Assembly: GCF_026191115.1 (NCBI RefSeq)
Contig: NZ_JAPHOT010000001.1
Span: 1,989,501 to 2,053,500 of the forward strand
Source: Legionella sp. PATHC035
GTDB taxonomy: Bacteria; Pseudomonadota; Gammaproteobacteria; Legionellales; Legionellaceae
DNA length: 64,000 nucleotides
Direction of reading: 5' to 3'
Each line of letters starts with the position of its first letter. Positions within the stretch are counted from its first letter, which is position 1. A program made the translations under genes and the position numbers. The notes beneath the pieces are model-generated. The model made no database searches and was not told the origin of the DNA. It saw only the letters and a program-made list of their open reading frames with translations. Shown in pieces: positions 57,716 to 64,000 of this stretch.

Positions 57716-57762
57716 TCACCCCCGACCCCTCTCCCGCATGCGAGCGAGGGGCTAGGGATGAA
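57716..57762. repeat. CCCTCACCCC-type intergenic repeat
   Basis: The sequence is C-rich then G-rich, with CCCCTCTCCCGC and a partly complementary GCGAGCGAGGGG, and ends CTAGGGATGA. Similar 'CCCTCACCCC...GGGATGAGG' inverted repeats are scattered through many bacterial genomes between convergent genes. It lies between two convergent genes here and may terminate both. Confidence 0.6.
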
Positions 57763-57785
57763 GGTTATAATCAACCAGCTCAAAT

Positions 57786-59183
57786 TCACTTAAGCCACTC
57801 AGTTAACAACGACTCCATTGTTTTGCGAGCGCTTTTTAAAGAATCTGAATCAAGCGAAGTGGGACTATGCAAATCATCGCAATGAGCCGCTCCTTCAATC
57901 AATTGATAAGTCAATTTAGGATTAATCGCATTGCCGTTTTTTTCTGCCAAAGACAGCGTAGACCAGGGATCATTTTCTCCATTCGTGAAAAAAATATTAG
58001 AAGTTAGAATATCCATTAAGGGAAAATAAAGACTGTTATTTAGTTCTGTCGTATTCACTGGTTGGGTTAAACCGAACAATCGTTGACATACCTTATGATG
58101 ATAATCCAGATTAATTAATGTAGAACGAGTCGAACGCGCTGGATTTGGGTGGGCATTTTGCCAATATCCATACTCCTTGCACGATTGGTAGTACCATTGG
58201 CGCATCCCTAAGCCGTCTTTATAATCACCTGGATTTTCACTCATGGCGCCTTGTGCGGTCATTTCCACCGCACTGACATGCATGTCTTTATATAATTTTT
58301 TAGCGAACTCTGCATAACCTTGAAGTGGTGTAGGGCTGGTTGCCAAGCTGGAACAAAATGCATCGCGCATTCCATATTGCACTGCTGCAGCACCGGTATC
58401 AGCAATCAAGTATAAAAAGTCGACTGGGTCTGCAACCGCTGAGGCATCAAATAGTGATTTCATGTGCGCCCACTGTGCTGCATCATTCAAGCTGGCTTCC
58501 ACTTCACTGACCACCTCACGCATTTGACTGGCGCAATCTGACCCTGCAACCTGGGTCACGTGGGCATCATATTCAACGAAATCTTCTTTTGCCATCACGG
58601 GTGCTGACGAGGCCAAAGCACCTACCACCAGATAGGGAAATTTTAAACGATAATAAGCGGATAAAGAGCCGGGGTAAGAGCCCCCAAACGCGACCCATTT
58701 GCCATTCCAGTTTCTTTCATTTTTTAGATGGCGTTGAAAATAGGCCAAATCGTCTAGCGCTGCTTCCGTAGTTAAGAAACGTAGGCTTTGAGTGGATAGT
58801 GAATTGAAAGGCAAACTCTCGCCATAATATCGATGTTCCAGGGCAACCAGTTTGGCATGAAACTTTTGTGCGTAATTTCTGATTGCCCCATTTAATGCAC
58901 GTTTGGTACATGCCGCTTCACCGCAAATATAAAAGAATACAGGGGAATCATCCGTGAGGCCGTAGGATTCATCGATGTAGTAGCGCTGTGAAAAAGTACC
59001 CACTGCAGGGTCATTATGATCGATCAACTGCTTAAAGTATGCGACTCGAATGGTTTTGTCGGCAACCAGGGGTTTTTTTTCTTCTTGTCTTTTTTGTACA
59101 TAGCGCTCTACTATTCCTGCGTGAACTGCAGAAAAGGAAGTACAGAGACTTAGAAAAAGCACAGCATATTGTTTAGCAAACAT
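57786..59183 (-). CDS. Secreted S28-family serine (Pro-Xaa carboxy)peptidase
   Basis: The family includes eukaryotic lysosomal Pro-X carboxypeptidase and dipeptidyl peptidase II. The 465-residue protein has a signal peptide of about 22 residues (VHA-GI) and the alpha/beta-hydrolase triad: S169 in FGGSYPGSLSAYY, D405 in NGENDPWS, and H434 in EGAAHCDDL. The family stretch ALEHRYYGES is also present, so it should be active. S28 is mostly eukaryotic, and its presence fits the habit of Legionella to carry eukaryote-like genes. It lies head to tail with the surface protein gene at 59214. Confidence 0.94.
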   Translation of the reverse strand: MFAKQYAVLFLSLCTSFSAVHAGIVERYVQKRQEEKKPLVADKTIRVAYFKQLIDHNDPAVGTFSQRYYIDESYGLTDDSPVFFYICGEAACTKRALNGAIRNYAQKFHAKLVALEHRYYGESLPFNSLSTQSLRFLTTEAALDDLAYFQRHLKNERNWNGKWVAFGGSYPGSLSAYYRLKFPYLVVGALASSAPVMAKEDFVEYDAHVTQVAGSDCASQMREVVSEVEASLNDAAQWAHMKSLFDASAVADPVDFLYLIADTGAAAVQYGMRDAFCSSLATSPTPLQGYAEFAKKLYKDMHVSAVEMTAQGAMSENPGDYKDGLGMRQWYYQSCKEYGYWQNAHPNPARSTRSTLINLDYHHKVCQRLFGLTQPVNTTELNNSLYFPLMDILTSNIFFTNGENDPWSTLSLAEKNGNAINPKLTYQLIEGAAHCDDLHSPTSLDSDSLKSARKTMESLLTEWLK

Positions 59184-59213
59184 ACTATTTATCCTTAAAG
59201 TGATTGTCTTACG

Positions 59214-60833
59214 TTAAGCTGGGGCAATGATTCGAACACAACGAACATTGTTTGTGTCCTCCCTGAATTCGGTGCCTTGGGTACTTTGTTGACTACCAAA
59301 AAACTCCTGATACCATGCAGAAGAGGTTGCATTATTGGATTCCGTAGAGCTCCAATATCGGCCTGACAAGTCAGTCAAAAAGCCTAAACTATAGAGGTTG
59401 GAAACAACATTCGGGAACCCACTAGGACATCCCGCATCGCTGCCATTAGGTAAATTGGGTTCATAGATTCCAAGCTCACAAACTGCAGGTAAATACCAGG
59501 TTCCTGGCATGACGGGACCGGTATTGTCATTTTGAATGCGATAACATAAAGCTGCCGCATTATTCGTCGCAAACTGACCATAATGATTCACTATTTGTTG
59601 TGTATTACATGAGCCGTCAGTAGCACCGTTGCATACATCAGGAGGATTATTCGAGGTTTTAGAGGTTTCAGTGATGCCGGCTATAGGGAACGGTGGCGAT
59701 GGAGAGTCATCACTCCATAGGGATGCTGAATCAGCATTTTGTATTACATACATACTGGGGCCTTGAACAGAGTATATCAAATAATCAAATATAGAAAATG
59801 CTAAGGCTATTGTCGGAGGAGAGCTAATATTATCCCCGTTAACTAATATCCCACCCTGAGCAACATAACCAGTAAATGTATTGGAAGTTATCGTTAAGCT
59901 GCAGGAGCCATTTCCTGGGATAACACTACATGTGGTACTGCTCACCGTTGTCCACGCCGGGGGTAGATTTACGGTCACATTATAGGCTGGATTGCTGGTT
60001 AGGTTCATGACCGTAATACTGACACCTACGGAATCGGCAACGGGAATAATTGCAGTCGCAGGAACTGAGATTACCGTGGAGGGAGTTGAACTGACATTAA
60101 TGGTTATTGGAACTGAATTTGAGGCGTTGCTGGCAAGGATTGTTGCGGTGGTAGTGCCCGAACTGGAATTCGAGACGAAGGTGAATTGACATGAGGCATT
60201 GGGTGCTAGATTCGAAGGACAATTGTTTGTTACGGAAATACCTAGATTAGGAGAGGCTAATGTAGCCTGTATATTACTCGCATTTGCATTGCCAATATTG
60301 GTCAAGGTGACGTTCTGAGAAGCCCCTCCAAGGGCTAAATTGACTGTAGTGGGGGTGGCACTTAGCCGTGCTTGCGAACCAGGGCATGCCAAAGCGCTCA
60401 TATTAAAAAAAGTTGATGTGGTATTGGTTCCTTTCACTAATACATTAGGAATTAAGAAGGCTACTGAAGTATTGGTAAAAAAGGAAATGCTGCAGCTTTG
60501 CCCAGGTTGCAATGAGGCTGGGCATCCATTGTTTTGCACGACATAATTAATAAAATTACTGTCGGCAGAGGAGGCGTGTATATTTTTCGCCACAATTCTT
60601 GAATTGTTCGTGATCGTAATCGTGCCAGGTTTAGAGAGGCATTGAGGTAAGTTTTGACTAATTTGAATCACACAATTTTGCAATGAATTAGAACAATTTT
60701 GTACGGTAGTCCCAACATGAATGGTTAATGAGGCTTTTTCTGTTATTTTAGGAGATTCCTGCGCCCATAATAGCTGTGTCGGAACAATAAAACAGAGAAC
60801 AAAGTATAGGCTTCGTAGTGTTGAGCGACTCAT
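59214..60833 (-). CDS. Secreted surface protein with Lcl-type (DUF1566) C-terminal domain
   Basis: The 539-residue protein has a signal peptide of about 25 residues. It then has a cysteine-containing region (SLQNCVIQIS, GTITITNNSRI, NGCPASLQPGQSC) and Ig-like repeats of the type SxNVTLTNIGNxxASN, with S/T/N-rich strands. The C-terminal 170 residues carry WYLPAVCELG, YWSSTESNN and VRCVRII, typical of DUF1566, the domain at the end of the Legionella collagen-like adhesin Lcl. An adhesin or surface-binding role is likely but not shown. It is the divergent paralogue of the gene at 61133, with the same domain order minus the fibronectin domain. Confidence 0.85.
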   Translation of the reverse strand: MSRSTLRSLYFVLCFIVPTQLLWAQESPKITEKASLTIHVGTTVQNCSNSLQNCVIQISQNLPQCLSKPGTITITNNSRIVAKNIHASSADSNFINYVVQNNGCPASLQPGQSCSISFFTNTSVAFLIPNVLVKGTNTTSTFFNMSALACPGSQARLSATPTTVNLALGGASQNVTLTNIGNANASNIQATLASPNLGISVTNNCPSNLAPNASCQFTFVSNSSSGTTTATILASNASNSVPITINVSSTPSTVISVPATAIIPVADSVGVSITVMNLTSNPAYNVTVNLPPAWTTVSSTTCSVIPGNGSCSLTITSNTFTGYVAQGGILVNGDNISSPPTIALAFSIFDYLIYSVQGPSMYVIQNADSASLWSDDSPSPPFPIAGITETSKTSNNPPDVCNGATDGSCNTQQIVNHYGQFATNNAAALCYRIQNDNTGPVMPGTWYLPAVCELGIYEPNLPNGSDAGCPSGFPNVVSNLYSLGFLTDLSGRYWSSTESNNATSSAWYQEFFGSQQSTQGTEFREDTNNVRCVRIIAPA

Positions 60834-61132
60834 GAAATCATCCTTAATTAACGGAACGCGTTTTTATGCAACCATATACAGAGAGCATCTTTTTTGCAAT
60901 AGTATGAATCGATGTGATTGAGTGTAACCAAGAGAAACTCATAGTCAGTAAAGAAGACGCCACACTTTAAGATTCAACAGAAATGCTTTTTCAAAATTAA
61001 CTCATTTTAATAAGCGCATTTTGCTTCTATATTTTCTGGATTCTATGAAAAATAAACGTGATAATAGGTTTTTTTGTCATGCATTATAAAACCCGATTCT
61101 TTTTAATAAATAATGCAACTCATTAAGGATAG
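60834..61132. other. Shared promoter region of the divergent paralogues
   Basis: About 300 bp between the divergent surface-protein genes. It is AT-rich. I could not resolve a convincing promoter pair on either strand. Confidence 0.4.
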
Positions 61133-63124
61133 ATGATGACCATTGGTAATAAGTTAAGTGTACTTTGTTTTTTAATTGTTGCCACCCCAGTGTTTGCCTC
61201 ACTCAGCCCTCCTCAACCAGAGACGAACACCGCGTCATTGAGCATACAGGTCAATGGCAGTAATAAAAATGCTGTCAACAATTGTTCGCCCTCATTACAA
61301 AATTGTACGATTCAGATAACTCAAAAAGATTCAGGCTGTTTGTCTCAACCGGGGTCGATTACAATTACTAATAAGTCACGAATTAATGCGATGAATATTG
61401 CTGCCTCATCGACTGATTCCAATTTTAATACCTATGTGGTGCAAAATAATGGTTGCCCTACTACCTTGCCTCCAGGAGGAAATTGCACGATTTCTTTTTT
61501 TACGAATGCCCCAGTAGCCTTTACCGTGCCCAATGTGATTGTCAAAGGAACCAATACCAGCACCACACTTTTTAACATTCAGGCTTTTCAGTGCGCGCCT
61601 ACATTAGGCGTCAATCCAGCGAGTTTTACCACGACTATCGGTGGTAGCCAGCTGGTGACGGTAACCAACTTTGGAAATACAACTGCACGTAATGTTACGG
61701 CATCTCCAACAAGTCCACTTAGCGTACAAACCACAACGTGCGGTTCCAGTTTGCCCCCTGGGGCCTCATGCCAGATAACGTTTAATGCAACAGGAGCAAC
61801 GACACAAAGTATTCCTATCCAGGGGAGCAACACGAATACAATCAGTTTACCGGCTACGGTGCTTGGCGCAGTTGCCGGAGCACCAATTCATTTAACTTCA
61901 GTCGCTGGAAATGGACAAGCGACACTGACATGGGGGGCGCCTACAAATACAGGCGATTCCCCCATTACAAGCTATACCATTACCCCATTTGTTGGCACTA
62001 CGGCACAAACGCCGGTAACAGTGGCCAGTTCTGTTTTAACGACTACGATATCGGGTCTTACTAATGGAACAACTTATACTTTCACGGTGGTCGCAAATAA
62101 TGCCAGTGGCAAAGGCCTCGCTGCTTACAGTGATTTTGTTACTCCGAACTCAGGGCTGGTTGTTAATCCATCCACTCTGGCACTTTCCGGGCTGGGTGGA
62201 GGCGCTCCAAGGACATTAACTTTAACCAACACAAGTAATCAAACCATTACGCTGAGCGGTGTGATCGGACCAATTCCAGCATTACCTGGATCAGCAACTG
62301 TTTCTATAGACAATTGTTCCAGTGTTCTTAATTTATCTCCTGGAGCCTCGTGCTCAATGACTATTGATCCAGGAGCTGTTGCCACCTCCACCTCAAGTTG
62401 TACTTTAGGAAGTTCACCGTCACCGAGTTCAATCATATTTTTTCCGGTGGCAGGGTCTCCAGCAACTGTGAATATTGTGATCTTGGGTTATGGATGCATC
62501 TATCAAAGTGGTTATCTTTTTTCAATTGACGACACAACACCTACTACAGCCAGTATCGGTGGCATTGTAGCCGCATTAAGTGATCAGGTATCACCCGCGA
62601 CTGGCATTACTTGGAGTCCCGGTGGGATAGATACGCCGATTTGGGGGATAGGAGACTTTTCCAGCCCCACTTCGCCCTCTCCTAATGCTACATCCACTTA
62701 TCCTGCCGTTCTTAGTTTGGGACAGGCGAATTGCGATGGTCCAGATGATGGATTTTGCAACACCAGTAATATGGTTACCTTCTTTTCAACCGGTAATACC
62801 TACTCCGCCGGCGTATGCCGAGGCATTAGCGATGGGGGATATTTAGATTGGCATTTACCGGCAATGTGCGAATTAGGGCCATTTAATCCCTTTGGTCCTT
62901 CACTATGCACTTCAGGCAGCACGAATATGCTCAATCAATTGTTCCTACAGGGTATTGGTGGAATAGCTGACCCTGGTCAATACTGGAGTAGTACCGAATC
63001 ATCTGATGTGGGCATTTTTGCCTGGAACAGACTATTTCAAACGGGCTTTCCACCCAGTGAGCAACTGCAAAATGGGAAGAATTTTGCGTTTGGTATTCGC
63101 TGTGCTCGTAATTTGGCAAATTAG
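61133..63124 (+). CDS. Secreted surface protein with fibronectin III and DUF1566 domains
   Basis: The 663-residue product has a signal peptide ending near VFA-SL. ATG 61133 and ATG 61136 are adjacent; the second has better spacing from AAGGA. The N-terminal 220 residues closely parallel the divergent neighbour (SLQNCTIQIT, GSITITNKSRI, STDSNFNTYVVQNNGCP). A fibronectin type III domain follows at about 245-340 (GNGQATLTWGAPTNTGDSPI, SGLTNGTTYTFTVVANN). A second Ig-like stretch and a C-terminal DUF1566 domain with WHLPAMCELGPF and YWSSTESSD complete it. It is likely an adhesin-type surface protein; the inserted fibronectin domain is the main difference from its paralogue. Confidence 0.87.
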   Translation: MMTIGNKLSVLCFLIVATPVFASLSPPQPETNTASLSIQVNGSNKNAVNNCSPSLQNCTIQITQKDSGCLSQPGSITITNKSRINAMNIAASSTDSNFNTYVVQNNGCPTTLPPGGNCTISFFTNAPVAFTVPNVIVKGTNTSTTLFNIQAFQCAPTLGVNPASFTTTIGGSQLVTVTNFGNTTARNVTASPTSPLSVQTTTCGSSLPPGASCQITFNATGATTQSIPIQGSNTNTISLPATVLGAVAGAPIHLTSVAGNGQATLTWGAPTNTGDSPITSYTITPFVGTTAQTPVTVASSVLTTTISGLTNGTTYTFTVVANNASGKGLAAYSDFVTPNSGLVVNPSTLALSGLGGGAPRTLTLTNTSNQTITLSGVIGPIPALPGSATVSIDNCSSVLNLSPGASCSMTIDPGAVATSTSSCTLGSSPSPSSIIFFPVAGSPATVNIVILGYGCIYQSGYLFSIDDTTPTTASIGGIVAALSDQVSPATGITWSPGGIDTPIWGIGDFSSPTSPSPNATSTYPAVLSLGQANCDGPDDGFCNTSNMVTFFSTGNTYSAGVCRGISDGGYLDWHLPAMCELGPFNPFGPSLCTSGSTNMLNQLFLQGIGGIADPGQYWSSTESSDVGIFAWNRLFQTGFPPSEQLQNGKNFAFGIRCARNLAN

Positions 63125-63130
63125 CTAAAA

Positions 63131-63198
63131 CAGCAGGGTTATTAGCCCTGCTGGTTCTAAATTTAATTAGAGGCTTAGGATAAAGGTTTTCTAAGCCT
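63131..63198 (+). terminator. Two hairpins after the surface-protein gene
   Basis: CAGCAGGG/CCCTGCTG (63131-63138 and 63146-63153) and AGGCTTAG/CTAAGCCT (63171-63178 and 63191-63198) are both perfect 8-bp stems. Neither is followed by a long T tract. They probably end transcription of the preceding gene. Confidence 0.55.
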
Positions 63199-63329
63199 TT
63201 AGCAGTTTGTGCTTTGAAAAAATTAGATTTCTTTGCCATAGAACCCATAGAAAAAATTGCACAATTGACTTGCGAAGTGTTTACTTTCATGCCATCATGA
63301 CGTCATTCTGGTTTTTTTGAGTGATTTTT

Positions 63330-64000
63330 ATGATAAAAAAACTTCTAGGCTTTACTCTTGTTTTGGTCGCATATGATGCTTTTGCTGTAACGGAACTCGA
63401 TTTATATCAGGCGCCATTAAGCAGCCTGTCTCAATTTTCACTTAAGAAGCCATCTCATGTGAGTGCACGCAAGGCAGCAACTCCAAGTGCAGAAAAAAAT
63501 ACCCTACAGCAAGTCAACCAGACTCAGGAGCGGGCAAAAACTATTATGCGATATCAGCAAATGTATCGCGGAATCCCTGTTGTCGGGGCACAAATTATGA
63601 TTACTCAAGAAGATGGACAAGTAAGCGGACATTTACTCAACGACATCCAATTGAACATACAACCTGCGCTGACCCCAAATCAAGCCATTGATTTAGCTAA
63701 AAAATCTTGGTTCAGTTTTAATTCGCCAAGGCCTACTTATGAAGAGATGAGCGAGTTACAAATTAGAGCAGAGCAACAGAATGAATTGAAACTGGTTTAT
63801 CAGGTTTCATTTAAAACAACGCAGACTGATAATAAACCGGCATGGCCATTTTTTATTGTTGATGCACAAAGCGGTGAGATCACCAAGCAATGGAATAACA
63901 TCAAAAATTATAGGGATAGTGGTCCCGGTGGCAATGAAAAAGTTCATGAGTATTGGTATGGAAGAGATGGACTACCTTTTTTAGAGGTAATCCAAAATGG
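63330..64000 (+). CDS. ProA-like M4 (thermolysin family) metalloprotease, N-terminal part
   Basis: The frame begins at ATG 63330 and runs off the right edge after 223 codons. It has a signal peptide of about 19 residues (AYDAFA-VT) and the FTP/PepSY propeptide of the thermolysin family, with MRYQQMYRGIPVVGAQIMI near 89-107 and WPFFIVDAQSGEIT further on. The propeptide ends just before GGNEKVHEYWYG. That ending matches the start of the mature part of L. pneumophila ProA (Msp), the type II-secreted zinc metalloprotease, as I recall it. The catalytic HExxH region lies outside the window, so activity cannot be judged. Confidence 0.88.
   Translation, partial: MIKKLLGFTLVLVAYDAFAVTELDLYQAPLSSLSQFSLKKPSHVSARKAATPSAEKNTLQQVNQTQERAKTIMRYQQMYRGIPVVGAQIMITQEDGQVSGHLLNDIQLNIQPALTPNQAIDLAKKSWFSFNSPRPTYEEMSELQIRAEQQNELKLVYQVSFKTTQTDNKPAWPFFIVDAQSGEITKQWNNIKNYRDSGPGGNEKVHEYWYGRDGLPFLEVIQN

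Noticed and set aside
57655..57885. 76-codon frame on the plus strand
   Set aside because: It runs through the end of one gene, the CCCTCACCCC repeat and the end of the S28 peptidase gene, so it is a shadow.

Overview
The window is a piece of chromosome around the replication origin of a Legionella species that is probably not L. pneumophila. From memory, the order dnaA-dnaN-recF-gyrB followed by agmatine deiminase, speA, carbon-nitrogen hydrolase, a RavA-like gene, hfq and hflX matches the start of the L. pneumophila chromosome (lpg0001 to lpg0010), and mnmE-yidC-yidD-rnpA-rpmH matches its end. The DNA is AT-rich. Several proteins have the glutamate-rich C-terminal tails seen in Dot/Icm effectors, and there are Lcl-like surface proteins, an S28 peptidase and the start of a ProA-like metalloprotease. 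Layout, 1-17.3 kb: a partial lpoA diverges from rsmI. A 535-residue membrane/coiled-coil protein, a gene broken at a C7 run, and a DUF883-type protein follow. Next is a DNA repair block: a Ku-LigD end-joining operon faces an umuD-umuC-dinB translesion operon. Then comes the conserved rpmH-rnpA-yidD-yidC-mnmE operon with a consensus promoter. Layout, 17.3-28 kb: about 10 kb of accessory genes separates rpmH from dnaA. They encode a VAO-type flavoprotein, an unknown protein, a GC-rich isoprenylcysteine methyltransferase-like gene, a double GNAT, a secreted NodB-type deacetylase, a PAS histidine kinase and two unknowns. Both edges look origin-like: very AT-rich DNA with near-match DnaA boxes by rpmH, and two perfect DnaA boxes before dnaA. 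Layout, 28-49.3 kb: dnaA, dnaN, recF and gyrB, with two parS centromere sites in and just after recF. After gyrB come a MITE-like hairpin, a sedolisin (S53) protease, a uridine-kinase-like protein, and a complete arginine-to-putrescine operon (aguB-speA-aguA). RavA-like, hfq, a 1443-residue effector candidate with a PmrA-type promoter, and hflX complete this part. Layout, 49.3-64 kb: a thioredoxin-like protein and thymidine kinase lead into an effector-rich stretch. It holds a protein with cholera-toxin-type ADP-ribosyltransferase motifs and an 884-residue protein with two HEPN-type Rx4H motifs. A pirin, two small unknowns, an S28 peptidase, a divergent pair of paralogous surface proteins, and the N-terminal part of an M4 metalloprotease follow. 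Core replication, segregation, translation and insertion genes are therefore interleaved with virulence-type accessory genes. The items most worth follow-up are the ADP-ribosyltransferase candidate, the double-HEPN-motif protein, the PmrA-controlled giant protein, the parS pair, and the interrupted origin region.
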